Source: UKL13-2 sp036394575
GTDB lineage: Bacteria > Pseudomonadota > Gammaproteobacteria > Burkholderiales > Usitatibacteraceae
Length of the DNA: 64,000 nt
Reading direction: 5' to 3'
Assembly: GCA_036394575.1 (NCBI GenBank)
Contig: DASWEY010000050.1
Span: forward strand, 1-64,000
The position numbers and the translations under genes are program-made. This document shows, piece by piece, positions 33,044 through 43,804 of the stretch. Numbering within the stretch: position 1 is the stretch's first letter; each line of letters starts with the position of its first letter. The notes under the pieces are model-generated. The model saw nothing but the letters and a program-made list of their open reading frames with translations, was not told the DNA's origin and did no database searches.

Positions 33044-33697
33044 CTAGAGACATTCCGCTTTTTCGATTACCACGGTTTCCTGCGGTACATCCGAATCGAA
33101 CATGCCCTTGGGCCCGGTTTTCACGGCCTTGATCTTGTCGACCACATCGGTACCCTCAATCACCTTGCCGAACACGGCATAGCCATAGTTCGACGGGCCC
33201 GCATGGTTCAGGAAGCCATTGTCGGCGACATTGATGAAGAATTGCGATGTGGCGGAGTCAACCACGCCGGTGCGCGCCATGGCCACCGTATAGACTTCAT
33301 TGCGGAGGCCATTGGTGGCCTCGTTCTTGATTGGCGGATTGGTCGGCTTCTGCTTGAGGTTTTTGTCGAAACCGCCGCCCTGGATCATGAAGTTGCCGAT
33401 GACCCGGTGGAAGATGGTGCCGTTGTAGTGCCCGCTTTCGACATATTTCACAAAATTCGCGGTGGACAGCGGCGCCTTTTCGTTGTCGAGCGCCAGCGTG
33501 ATGTCGCCCATATTGGTGGTCAGTTTTACTTTCACGGCAGTGATTCCTTTGTCATTTAGTTTGCAGGAGGCGGCCTTGGCGGCGGCAGCCGGTTTAGCGG
33601 TTTTGGCACTGTCCGCGGCAGCCAGTGCGGCGACGGGGTCAAGAATGATGGCGCCGAACAAAATGCCGGCGACCAGATGAAGGCGGGAACGGTTCAT
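33044..33697 (-). CDS. periplasmic peptidyl-prolyl cis-trans isomerase (cyclophilin type)
   Basis: The product (217 residues) has a signal peptide (1-27, ending AALAA) and an Ala/Lys-rich linker, then a bacterial cyclophilin domain (about 53-215). FHRVIGNFMIQGGGF holds the catalytic Arg and the GGG loop; SQFFIN and YAVFGKVIEGTDVVDKI are further hallmarks. It accelerates prolyl isomerisation in exported proteins. An ortholog of E. coli PpiA by role, but the linker and insert differ, so no symbol is given. It precedes lpxH in the same direction, and a separate cytoplasmic form is not seen here. Confidence 0.92.
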   Translation of the reverse strand: MNRSRLHLVAGILFGAIILDPVAALAAADSAKTAKPAAAAKAASCKLNDKGITAVKVKLTTNMGDITLALDNEKAPLSTANFVKYVESGHYNGTIFHRVIGNFMIQGGGFDKNLKQKPTNPPIKNEATNGLRNEVYTVAMARTGVVDSATSQFFINVADNGFLNHAGPSNYGYAVFGKVIEGTDVVDKIKAVKTGPKGMFDSDVPQETVVIEKAECL

Positions 33698-33742
33698 GTC
33701 TCAATATCCTTGGAAAAAATCATGCGAACAACTGAACGGTAT

Positions 33743-34975
33743 TCATGACGCGGCAGCCTCATAGACGATTTTCCACTGGCCTTTCTCGCGCTGCCAGTAC
33801 TGGCGTTTTTTCATCTTGCTGCTGTTGTTGCTGCTGCGATAATCCTGATCGAAAGTGACGATCATCATCGGTGGCGTGGTTGGCGAAAGCGGATACTCGA
33901 AAATCGACAGATTGCTGATGCCGACCTTGACGAAGCTCTTGGCGGCGTTGATACGGCGCTTGAGTGCCGACCAATCCGCGAACCCTTTGCCGTCGGCGCT
34001 GAAGTGCGGGGAATAATGATTCAGGTATTTGTCCGTGTCCAGGCTCTCCCAATCGTGCTGCCATCCTTCCAGAGCGCCATCGAACGCGGCGCGCATGTCG
34101 AGCCACTGATCCGGCGATCTCCATTCGACGCTTGGCGTAATGACGATCGGGGTGACGCCCGGATCCACATATTTCTTGATCGATTCGAAGTCGTCATTGG
34201 TCAGCACCACGCAACCGTCGCTGGCACGTGGCGGCCGGCTGTAGGTGGTCGACGGCGTGCCATGCAGCCAGATTCCGGACCCGGTCTTGCCGAGTCGCTT
34301 GTCCCACTCATTGGGAAAGTTGAGCGGAAATGCGCCGGGGCCGTAGAAATCGCTAAGCCGTTCTTTCGCCACGGCGGGATTGATGGTGTAGACCCCAAGT
34401 GGGGTGCGCTGATCGCCTTCGCGTTCCTTGTCCACCCCGTTCTTGCCTGCCGAAATATAGAAGTCGGTGACGAGCTGCGGCGCGCCATCCACATTGCGGA
34501 AGATATAGAGGCGCGATTTCTCGCTGTCCATCAGCAGGGCATATTCCTGCTGAGGGGCGAGCTGCAGGAGAGCGGTGGGCAGGTGTCCGAGCGGTGGCCC
34601 GTCGAAATAACGGGTCAGACGGGCCTTGGCTTCCAGACGCAGGCTGGCCACCATTTCCGGCTGGGGTGTGCGGCCGGCATAATTGCCCGAAAAGAATGCT
34701 ACCGGCGCGCCCGATTGCGCCATCAGCAGATCGCCCTTGATCAAGTGGCCGAGGCGGAAATTCGGGTTTTTTTCCAGCGCCAGATCGATCTCGTGGAGCG
34801 CTGCCTGAATGCTGCCCTCCTTGAGCGTCTCCAGGGTGCGCACCAAGGATGCTTCCACTTCATTGCTGAAGACCACCGAGGTGGCCGGCGCGGTTTGCGC
34901 CCACGATGAATGAACTGCCATCGACAGCAGCGCTGCCGCCAGCAGGACACGAAGCGGTATCAGGAAAGGGCGCAT
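33743..34975 (-). CDS. L,D-transpeptidase (YkuD fold) with Cds6-like C-terminal domain
   Basis: This 410-residue exported enzyme has a signal peptide (MRPFLIPLRVLL...SWA), an N-terminal helical part (about 35-140), a YkuD catalytic domain (about 145-285) with HG at the start of the active site (IWLHG) and the nucleophile Cys in RASDGCVVL, and a C-terminal NTF2/SnoaL-like domain (about 305-410). L,D-transpeptidases cross-link peptidoglycan or attach proteins to it. The C-terminal domain resembles that of the adjacent TPR gene. ATG 34975 gives a clean signal peptide; a GTG at 35005 would add 10 residues. It is probably co-transcribed with the TPR gene (16-46 base gap). Confidence 0.88.
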   Translation of the reverse strand: MRPFLIPLRVLLAAALLSMAVHSSWAQTAPATSVVFSNEVEASLVRTLETLKEGSIQAALHEIDLALEKNPNFRLGHLIKGDLLMAQSGAPVAFFSGNYAGRTPQPEMVASLRLEAKARLTRYFDGPPLGHLPTALLQLAPQQEYALLMDSEKSRLYIFRNVDGAPQLVTDFYISAGKNGVDKEREGDQRTPLGVYTINPAVAKERLSDFYGPGAFPLNFPNEWDKRLGKTGSGIWLHGTPSTTYSRPPRASDGCVVLTNDDFESIKKYVDPGVTPIVITPSVEWRSPDQWLDMRAAFDGALEGWQHDWESLDTDKYLNHYSPHFSADGKGFADWSALKRRINAAKSFVKVGISNLSIFEYPLSPTTPPMMIVTFDQDYRSSNNSSKMKKRQYWQREKGQWKIVYEAAAS

Positions 34976-35021
34976 CCGCAATTTGCCGATCGTCGTCGTA
35001 TTCACATCACAGCAGCGGCGA

Positions 35022-36068
35022 TCAGCCGCCGGCGCGTTCCGTGCGAATGAGCCAGTTGTCCCCGGACTTTATCAGCCGCATTGTTTTAGTGTTGTTGCTG
35101 GTGGTCTTGTCGGATCTGTAGGTCTGGCGAAAAACCGCGGTTGCTTCGTTACCGCTGATCGTCACCTTCGAAATTTTGGCTGTCACGCTGATACTTTTGG
35201 GCGCGTTGATGCGCTCAATGCGCTGCGCTTCCCAGCTTGCACGCGGAATGCCACCAGGCGTTTCAAAGTCGGGCGCATAGGCTGCCAGATAGGCCGCGAC
35301 ATTCTTGTCGGCCCAGGCCTTTGCCCAGGCTGCAATCACGGCGCGCACCTGCGCATCGGCGTTCGCCGGGACAATCTCCGGCGTCGCTGATAAGGGCTGT
35401 GCGGGTTCAGCTTTGGCAACCTGCGTTGCTGCCGGCTTGACGACGGTCTCGGCGACAGCTGCCTTCGGCGGTACGAAAAGGTCCTTGACCATGGCCAGCT
35501 TGGATTGTGCGGTGGTGTTCGATTTATCGAGCTGCAGCGCCTTGTCGTAGGAACGACGCGCCAGCTGGGCATAGATATCACCCAGGTTCTCGTAAGCCGT
35601 GGCATAGGCGGGGTGGGTGTGAATCGCCAGTTCCAGGGCGGCTTTGGCCTTGTCGTAGTTACCCTGGCTCGCATACAGCACGGCCAGGTTGTTGTAAGGC
35701 TCCGGCAGTTCCGGATAGTCCTCGGTCAGGCCGGTAAAAACCTGGATCGCATCGGCCGATTTTTTCTGCTCGGTGAGAATCAGGCCTTTGACAAATCGGC
35801 CCTGCGCGTCCTTGGGCTGCTGGGCGAGTGCCGCGTTAACCTTGGTCAGCGCATTATCGAGCTTGCCCTGTTGATAGAGTTGCGACGCCTCCTTTACATC
35901 CTCGGCGGGCCCTGCCCAGGCGGAGGTGATTCCCAGCGTTGCCAGCGCAGCAATGCAAAAGGGCAGGGCGGAACCGGCCCGGCGGAGGAAGTTTTCACTG
36001 AGCATTGCGTTATAATTCATTGAATTTAATAAAAAACAGCGCGATATTGACGCCACACATTCTACCAA
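35022..36068 (-). CDS. exported TPR protein with Cds6-like C-terminal domain
   Basis: The product (348 residues) has a hydrophobic signal-like segment (about 33-50, ending SAWA), tandem TPR repeats (about 55-190: ASQLYQQGKLDNALTKVNAAL, then YNNLAVLYASQGNYDKAKAALELAI), a linker, and a C-terminal SnoaL/NTF2-like domain (about 240-348, AVIAAWAKAWADKNVAAYLAAY). The last domain resembles the C-terminus of the L,D-transpeptidase downstream. The start is unusual: a TTG at 36068 has AAGGAGGT 8 bases upstream but gives a long N-terminus; ATGs at 36020 and 36005 give a normal signal peptide but lack a ribosome site. Likely function: peptidoglycan or secretion scaffold, inferred. Confidence 0.8.
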   Translation of the reverse strand: MVECVASISRCFLLNSMNYNAMLSENFLRRAGSALPFCIAALATLGITSAWAGPAEDVKEASQLYQQGKLDNALTKVNAALAQQPKDAQGRFVKGLILTEQKKSADAIQVFTGLTEDYPELPEPYNNLAVLYASQGNYDKAKAALELAIHTHPAYATAYENLGDIYAQLARRSYDKALQLDKSNTTAQSKLAMVKDLFVPPKAAVAETVVKPAATQVAKAEPAQPLSATPEIVPANADAQVRAVIAAWAKAWADKNVAAYLAAYAPDFETPGGIPRASWEAQRIERINAPKSISVTAKISKVTISGNEATAVFRQTYRSDKTTSNNTKTMRLIKSGDNWLIRTERAGG

Positions 36069-36076
36069 GAATGCTT

Positions 36077-36084
36077 ACCTCCTT
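36077..36084 (-). promoter_or_regulatory. strong ribosome-binding site that decides the TPR gene start
   Basis: The minus strand reads AAGGAGGT here, a full Shine-Dalgarno match, ending 8 bases before the TTG at 36068. It argues for the TTG start over the later ATGs. Confidence 0.6.
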
Positions 36085-36337
36085 CACAAGCGTTTGTAAT
36101 TCCTGTGCCAGTCTGGTCGCAGACCCGCTGCCTGCACGGAGAAACACCGTGCCTTGCCGGCGGTATGCGCTGATTGGGCGATGTTGTTAGCGCCGTAGCT
36201 GCCTGGCCCGCACCGCACCACCCGGATAAAGATCGAGCGGTGTCGTGGTCCGGCCGGTTCCACTTTGCAAATTGCCTGCCCCCGCTTGTGACTGGCGGGC
36301 TCGCGACGAATTCACTCTTTCCCATAAGTCGACATCC

Positions 36338-37714
36338 ATGCAGATTCTGTACAACACCCTTACCCACACCAAGGAAACTCTCAAGCCTATCGAACCGGGC
36401 AAGATACGCTTGTACGCCTGCGGACCCACGGTTTACGATTATTTCCATATCGGCAATGCGCGCACTTTCACCGTGTTCGATATGCTTTCCCGCTGGCTGA
36501 CGGCGATCGGCTTCGAAGTCAGCTATGTGCGAAACATCACCGATATAGACGACAAAATCATCGAGCGCGCCAACGCCAACGGCGAGCCGATCGGCGCATT
36601 GACCGAACGCATGACAGCGGCCATGTTTGAGGATGCCGACCGGCTCAATTTGCTGCGTCCCGCCGCCAGCCCGCGCGCCACACAGCATATTGAACACATG
36701 CTGGCGATCATCAAGACGCTGGAGGACAAGGGGTTTGCCTACCGGGCCGCCAATGGCGACGTCTATTATGCGGTGCGCAAATTTGCGCCTTACGGAAGGC
36801 TTTCACGCAAAAACCTGGATGATCTGCATGCGGGCGAGCGGGTGGCGGTTGACGCCAACAAACGCGACCCGCTCGATTTTGTATTGTGGAAGGCCGCCAA
36901 GCCCGGCGAGCCGCAATGGCCGTCCATTTTCGGCGGTGGCCGGCCCGGCTGGCATATCGAGTGTTCGGCGATGTGCAAGGCGGTATTGGGCGAGACCATC
37001 GATATTCACGGCGGGGGCTGGGATTTGCAGTTTCCGCACCACGAAAACGAGATCGCCCAGAGCGAAGCCGCTTCCGGAAAACCGTTCGCGAATCTCTGGA
37101 TGCATGCGGCATTTCTCAATATGGACCAGGAGAAAATGTCGAAATCGCTGGGTAATTTTTTTACCTTGCGCGAAGTTCTCAACAAACTCGACCCGCTGCA
37201 AGGCGGCGAGACGGTTCGCTATTTCCTGATGCGCGGGCACTATCGCAGCGAGATCAATTATTCATGGGATACGCTCGAGGATGCGCGACAGACCCTGCTG
37301 GGTTTTTACGTCACGCTCAAGGATGTCGCGGCGGTCGATACCGCACCCGACTGGTCGAACGGATTTGCCGCCCGCTTCCGCGAGGCGATGGAAGACGATC
37401 TGAACACGCCAATCGCCTTTTCGGTGCTGCATGAATTACGCGGTGAAATCAATCGTAGCCAATCGCCGCAATTGGCCGGCCTCCTCAAGGCGCTGGGGCG
37501 CAGCGTGGGCCTGTTTCAGGCCAATCCGGAACAATTTGTGCGCGGCGCCGCCAATACCGGAACGCTTGATATCGACGCGCTGATCGCCGAGCGTAACGCT
37601 GCCAAGAAGGCGAAGGATTTTGCCAGGGCCGACGCGATCCGCCGCAAACTTGATGAGAGCGGCATTGTGCTTGAGGACAAAGCGGGCGGAATGACCGAAT
37701 GGCGCCGAAAGTAG
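36338..37714 (+). CDS. cysS: cysteinyl-tRNA synthetase
   Basis: The product (458 residues) is a class I tRNA synthetase. The HIGH-type motif is in the YFHIGNART stretch (about 31-39), next to the zinc-binding Cys in YACGPTVYD (about 26). The second Cys/His zinc ligands are in WHIECSAM and PHHENEIAQ (about 230-240), and KMSKSLGNF (about 268-276) is the KMSKS loop. ATG 36338 is chosen because the protein then begins MQILYNTLT, as in the family; a longer upstream frame lacks support. It is divergent from the TPR gene and is followed by a clear terminator. Confidence 0.97.
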   Translation: MQILYNTLTHTKETLKPIEPGKIRLYACGPTVYDYFHIGNARTFTVFDMLSRWLTAIGFEVSYVRNITDIDDKIIERANANGEPIGALTERMTAAMFEDADRLNLLRPAASPRATQHIEHMLAIIKTLEDKGFAYRAANGDVYYAVRKFAPYGRLSRKNLDDLHAGERVAVDANKRDPLDFVLWKAAKPGEPQWPSIFGGGRPGWHIECSAMCKAVLGETIDIHGGGWDLQFPHHENEIAQSEAASGKPFANLWMHAAFLNMDQEKMSKSLGNFFTLREVLNKLDPLQGGETVRYFLMRGHYRSEINYSWDTLEDARQTLLGFYVTLKDVAAVDTAPDWSNGFAARFREAMEDDLNTPIAFSVLHELRGEINRSQSPQLAGLLKALGRSVGLFQANPEQFVRGAANTGTLDIDALIAERNAAKKAKDFARADAIRRKLDESGIVLEDKAGGMTEWRRK

Positions 37715-37744
37715 CAAGCAAAAAACACCGGAGCAAAAACGCAA

Positions 37745-37773
37745 AGGGCCCGAAAATCGGGCCCTCTGTTTTG
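37745..37773. terminator. bidirectional intrinsic terminator after cysS
   Basis: GGGCCCGA (37746-37753) and TCGGGCCC (37757-37764) form a perfect 8-bp stem with an AAA loop. T-rich sequence follows on the plus strand, and also on the minus strand after the binding-protein gene. Confidence 0.85.
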
Positions 37774-37813
37774 CGGCAACTGGCGAAGAGGTTCCGGTTG
37801 CGCGGTCGCGTGC

Positions 37814-38956
37814 CTAGTTCATGAAGGTTCCGCCGCGACTGACGATGGTCAATTCCACGTATGAGGATCCATTGTGATTGGCGGGGGAATAGGAAACCTT
37901 GAATCCACCCAGGTCGATCGTGCCCAGGCTGCCCATGGCATCGACCAGGGATTCGCGGGTGAGGTTGCGGCCGGCCTTTTTTAGTCCTTCGACCAGCACC
38001 TTGGCCGCGATATAGCCCTCCAGCGACGTGAACGAATAATTTTTCTCGGCGCCGATTTTTTTCTGGTATTCGGCCACGATTGGAATCGCGGTCGACCAAG
38101 GCAGGGGCACCACTTGCGAAATTCCGGCGCCGCGCGCGTTTTCGTCGCCCAGCTCACTGACCAGCGCCTTTGAACCGACAAAGCTCATGTTCCAGAATCG
38201 TGGATAGGCGTTGGCGCGCTTCATTGCGGTGATGAATGCGCTGCAACTCTTGTAGGCGCTGATCATGATCACCGCTGCCGGATCGGCCTTGGATAACTGT
38301 TGCACGGCCGCCGCGACATCGCTGGTGTTACGTTCGACCGTGGCAGAGGCGATGATCGGCAGACCGCGCTTGTTCATTGCCTTTTCAACGCCGGCCAATC
38401 CTGCCTTGCCATAGGCATCGTTCTGGTAAAAAACGGCGATTTTCTTGACCCCCTGGTTTACCAGCGAGTCGACGATCTGTTCGGTTTCATCGAAGTAGCT
38501 GGCACGCACATTGAAAATATAGCGGTTATGCGGATCGCGCAGGCTTTCCGCACCGGTGAAGGCGCCGATGAAGGGCACCTTGGCCTCGGTGAACAAGGGC
38601 AGGGCTGCGTTTGAAGTGGGGGTGCCCACATAACCGAACAGAGCCAGAATCTGGTTTTCGGCAATGAGTTTTTGCGTATTGGCTTTGGCGCGATCGGGTT
38701 CGTAGCCGTCGTCCAGGGAAACCAGTTTGATCTTGCGGCCGTACACGCCGCCATTCTGGTTGACGAAATTGAAATAGGCCTCGGCACCAGCCTTCATCTC
38801 CTTGCCCAGCAACTCGGCCGGACCGGACAGCGGCGCCGATTGACCGATCAAAATGGCATCACCGGTAACCCCCTGCGCTCGCGCGCCGACCGACAGCAAA
38901 ACAAGAAATACGGGAGCAACACAGCTTGCGACACGACGCAGAAACTTCAGATTCAC
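37814..38956 (-). CDS. branched-chain amino-acid-type ABC transporter substrate-binding protein (paralog 1)
   Basis: This 380-residue periplasmic binding protein of the Leu/Ile/Val family (type I fold) has a signal peptide (about 1-26, ending ARA) and the two-lobe pattern ILIGQSAPLSGPAE...GYVGTPTSN...IAVFYQNDAYGKAG...SLEGYIAAKVLVEGLKKAG. The ligand is unknown. GTG 38956 is chosen because AGAGG lies a few bases upstream; a longer frame starting at 38995 would place RRRRRFF before the signal. It sits directly after the paralog at 39142, with a terminator between them. No permease or ATPase gene is adjacent. Confidence 0.88.
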   Translation of the reverse strand: MNLKFLRRVASCVAPVFLVLLSVGARAQGVTGDAILIGQSAPLSGPAELLGKEMKAGAEAYFNFVNQNGGVYGRKIKLVSLDDGYEPDRAKANTQKLIAENQILALFGYVGTPTSNAALPLFTEAKVPFIGAFTGAESLRDPHNRYIFNVRASYFDETEQIVDSLVNQGVKKIAVFYQNDAYGKAGLAGVEKAMNKRGLPIIASATVERNTSDVAAAVQQLSKADPAAVIMISAYKSCSAFITAMKRANAYPRFWNMSFVGSKALVSELGDENARGAGISQVVPLPWSTAIPIVAEYQKKIGAEKNYSFTSLEGYIAAKVLVEGLKKAGRNLTRESLVDAMGSLGTIDLGGFKVSYSPANHNGSSYVELTIVSRGGTFMN

Positions 38957-38990
38957 ACAGGCCTCTCGGAAAAACCGCCGGCGGCGCCGG

Positions 38991-39021
38991 CACAAAACAA
39001 AAAAGGCGCCTAAGCGCCTTT
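38991..39021 (-). terminator. intrinsic terminator between the two binding-protein genes
   Basis: On the minus strand, AAAGGCGC and GCGCCTTT (39021-39014 and 39009-39002) pair around a TTAG loop, followed by TTTGTTTTG. It ends the transcript of the upstream paralog at 39142-40311 before paralog 1 starts. Confidence 0.88.
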
Positions 39022-39141
39022 CTCATTATCGGATGTTTTGCCCGGGTCTTTATAGGACCGCGAGGAAAAGCAGTTTTTCCTGCTGAAGAGCTGGTGTGAG
39101 GTTTGCGTTGCGGGCGGCGGGACCGCCCGCAAGCACGACGC

Positions 39142-40311
39142 CTACTGTTTGAAGCTTCCGCCGCTGCTGATGACGGTCGAGTCGACCATGCTGGAGCCCG
39201 CGTGATTGCCGGTGTTGTAAGTCATGCGATACCCGCCGAGATCGAAGCTGCCCAGCTTGTCCAGTGCATCGATCAGCGACTCTCGACTGGGGGCCTTGCC
39301 CGCTTTCTTGAGCGCTTCGGTGAACACTTTGGCGGCAATGTAGCCTTCAAGGGAGCTGAAACCCGCCTTGCCCTGACCACCGATACGACCCAGGTACTCG
39401 CGCAGCAGTGGATCGTTGCCGGAAAAGGGAAAGGGCACAACTTGCGTGATTTCAACGCCGCGCCCTTCATCGCCCAGTAGCGTGGCCAGGCTGCGCGAGC
39501 CGACGGAGCTTAGCGTACAGAACCGGACCGGTGCCCCCAGTTTTTTCATTTCCTTGATGAAGGCTGCGCTGGTGGTGGCACTGGCGGCGATGATCACGGC
39601 CTGGGCGCCCGATTTGGCGATGGTTTGCGCGGCCGAACCTACCTTGGTCGAGTTACGGTCCACGCTGCCGAAAATGACGATGCCGAGTTTGCGCTCACGC
39701 ATGGCGCGATCGACGGCAGCCAGTCCGGCGCGGCCATAGGCATCGTTCTGGTAGAACAGCGCGATCTTGTTCACCCCGCTATTGGTCAGCTGGGTAATCA
39801 TGCGATCGGCCTCGTCGTTGTAACTGGCGCGGATATTGAATACATAACGGCTGCCCGGATCGCGCAAGGCTTGGTCGCCGCTGGCTGCACCGATCAGGGG
39901 CACCTTTTGTTTTTCGACAATCGGCAGGATCGCGTTTACTGTCGGTACGCCGACGTAACCGAACAGGGCCAGAACATTCTCCTCGCCGATCAACTTCTGC
40001 GTGTTCGCCTTGGCGCGATCGATCGCGCCGCCATCGTCAATCGACACCAATTTGATTTTGCGGCCGTTCACACCGCCCGACTGATTGATGGCATCGAAAT
40101 AAGCCTCGGCGCCGAGCTTGAAGTCCCGGCCCTGATCGTCGCCGGGATCGTCGAGTGGCGCCGACTGTCCGAGCACGATGAGGTCCGTATTGCCACCCGG
40201 CTTGACGGCTTGCGGGCTGCCTTGGGCGGCTGCCGACAAAACGAGGAAACCGGAAAAAACAAGTCCTACGACTGCGATTGCCCGACGCGGAAAAATTGTG
40301 ATTGTGCGCAC
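39142..40311 (-). CDS. branched-chain amino-acid-type ABC transporter substrate-binding protein (paralog 2)
   Basis: This 389-residue protein is a close relative of the preceding one: LGQSAPLDDPGD, GYVGVPTVN, IALFYQNDAYGRAG and SLEGYIAAKVFTEALKKAG all align with it. The signal peptide ends near SAAA. The GTG start at 40311 has GGGAG about 5 bases upstream. The two genes look like a tandem duplication with diverged ligand pockets. Their ligands are unknown, and they could serve the liv-type ABC cassette at the end of the window, but this is only a guess. The region between this gene and dnaJ (40312-40518) is AT-rich and contains a terminator. Confidence 0.88.
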   Translation of the reverse strand: MRTITIFPRRAIAVVGLVFSGFLVLSAAAQGSPQAVKPGGNTDLIVLGQSAPLDDPGDDQGRDFKLGAEAYFDAINQSGGVNGRKIKLVSIDDGGAIDRAKANTQKLIGEENVLALFGYVGVPTVNAILPIVEKQKVPLIGAASGDQALRDPGSRYVFNIRASYNDEADRMITQLTNSGVNKIALFYQNDAYGRAGLAAVDRAMRERKLGIVIFGSVDRNSTKVGSAAQTIAKSGAQAVIIAASATTSAAFIKEMKKLGAPVRFCTLSSVGSRSLATLLGDEGRGVEITQVVPFPFSGNDPLLREYLGRIGGQGKAGFSSLEGYIAAKVFTEALKKAGKAPSRESLIDALDKLGSFDLGGYRMTYNTGNHAGSSMVDSTVISSGGSFKQ

Positions 40312-40450
40312 GCTATCTCCCTGGGTGTGCCGGCTTGTGACCGGCTGTGAGATTTAAAAATTATTTTTATGATTACCGATGCAACGAAATGATTGTAAAC
40401 CGCCTGTCGGTAATTTCGTGCACCGCTTGTCGGTCGAGCGCCCAAATGAA

Positions 40451-40478
40451 AACGGGCCGCATTCGCGGCCCGTTTTTT
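40451..40478. terminator. bidirectional intrinsic terminator after dnaJ
   Basis: AACGGGCCGC (40451-40460) and GCGGCCCGTT (40465-40474) form a 10-bp stem with an ATTC loop. T-rich sequence lies on both sides. It would end dnaJ on the minus strand. Confidence 0.88.
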
Positions 40479-40518
40479 GGCTTAATTGAGCTTAAGCGCA
40501 CCTGATGGGTGCACCAGT

Positions 40519-41649
40519 CTAACCGGCGAAAAAGCTCTTCACCTTGTCCATGAAGCTTTTGGCACGGGGATTGTGCTTGTCGCCGTCGGCGATATTGATT
40601 TCCTCCAGCTCGCGCAGCAGTTCGCGCTGGCGATCGGTGAGACGCACCGGCGTTTCCACCACCACATGGCACATCAGATCGCCGGCGGAAGTCTGCCGCA
40701 CCGGCTTGATGCCCTTGCCGCGCAGGCGAAACACCTGCCCGCTCTGGGTTTCAGCCGGGATTTTGATCTTGGCTTCGCCGTCCAGCGTGGGGATATGGAT
40801 TTCACCGCCCAAGGCCGCGACCGTGAAACTGACCGGCATTTCGCAATGCAAATCGGCGCCATCACGCTGGAACACCGAATGTTCCTTCAATTGCACCACC
40901 ACATAAAGGTCACCCGGGGGGCCGCCGTTGACGCCGGCCTCGCCTTCACCGGCCAGGCGGATGCGATCGCCGTCATCGACACCGACGGGAATCTTGACCG
41001 ACAGCGTCTTGTGCTTCTTGGTGCGGCCGGCGCCGTGACAGGTCGGGCAGGGCTCTGGGATCACCTTGCCGGTGCCGTGGCAGGTCGGGCAGGTTTGCTG
41101 AATGGAAAAGAAACCCTGTTGCATGCGCACCTGACCGACGCCGCCACAGGTATGGCAGGTCTTGGCGCTGGTGCCTTTCTTGGCGCCGCTGCCGCCGCAG
41201 GTTTCGCATTCTTCCAACGTCGGGATGCGGATCTTGGTTTCGGTTCCGCGCGCCGCCTGCTCCAGCGAAATTTCCAGGTTGTAGCGCAAATCGGCGCCGC
41301 GATACACCTGCGGGCCGCCGCCGCGTCCGCCGCGCTGGCCGCCAAAAATCTCCCCGAAAATATCGCCGAAGGCTTCCGAAAACCCGCCGAAGCCCTGGCC
41401 ATCGCCGCCGCCCATCTGCGGGTTTACCCCGGCATGGCCATAGGCATCATAGGCGCGGCGTTTCTCGGGCTCGGATAAAACCTCGTAAGCCTCCTTGGCT
41501 TCCTTGAATTTCTCCTCGGCGCTTTTGTCTTCCGGATTGCGGTCCGGATGATGTTTCATCGCCAGCTTGCGATAGGACTTTTTGATTTCTTCGTCCGAAG
41601 CGTCGCGGTTCAGGCCGAGGACTTCGTAGTAGTCGCGTTTTTTCGCCAT
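40519..41649 (-). CDS. dnaJ: chaperone DnaJ
   Basis: The product (376 residues) is the co-chaperone that stimulates DnaK ATPase. The J domain (about 5-70) has the HPD motif in MKHHPDRNPEDK. A Gly-rich part (GGRGGG) follows, then four zinc-binding CxxCxGxG repeats (about 140-210: CETCGGSG, CHTCGGVG, CPTCHGTG, CPTCHGAG), then the substrate-binding C-terminal domain. The gene is in the typical dnaK-dnaJ order, 97 bases after dnaK, and is followed by a terminator. Confidence 0.97.
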   Translation of the reverse strand: MAKKRDYYEVLGLNRDASDEEIKKSYRKLAMKHHPDRNPEDKSAEEKFKEAKEAYEVLSEPEKRRAYDAYGHAGVNPQMGGGDGQGFGGFSEAFGDIFGEIFGGQRGGRGGGPQVYRGADLRYNLEISLEQAARGTETKIRIPTLEECETCGGSGAKKGTSAKTCHTCGGVGQVRMQQGFFSIQQTCPTCHGTGKVIPEPCPTCHGAGRTKKHKTLSVKIPVGVDDGDRIRLAGEGEAGVNGGPPGDLYVVVQLKEHSVFQRDGADLHCEMPVSFTVAALGGEIHIPTLDGEAKIKIPAETQSGQVFRLRGKGIKPVRQTSAGDLMCHVVVETPVRLTDRQRELLRELEEINIADGDKHNPRAKSFMDKVKSFFAG

Positions 41650-41746
41650 TGCTCAATATTCCGTATGCATAAAACCGATGGCCGAGTCGAATGCCTGCAA
41701 CAGGACATTCGAACCCGGCCAATAACCCGCCAGGATAGTCGCAGAA

Positions 41747-43714
<1,968 letters not shown>

Positions 43715-43765
43715 GATGTATTCCCTCTTGATTTTGTGTGTTGCGAATTAATTAACCTGTACAGC

Positions 43766-43793
43766 AGATAGGGTTATCCACAGGCTTTTCAAG
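43766..43793 (-). promoter_or_regulatory. sigma-32 type heat-shock promoter of dnaK
   Basis: Minus strand: CTTGAA (43793-43788), a 14-base spacer, then CCCTATCT (43773-43766), 7 of 8 matches to CCCCATNT. It is 51 bases upstream of the dnaK ATG. Confidence 0.75.
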
Positions 43794-43804
43794 CAGCCGC
43801 GGTC

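Noticed and set aside
36069..36337. RNA gene or riboswitch between the TPR gene and cysS
   Set aside because: The 269-base divergent gap shows no tRNA-like or T-box-like structure; only the ribosome site of the TPR gene was supported.
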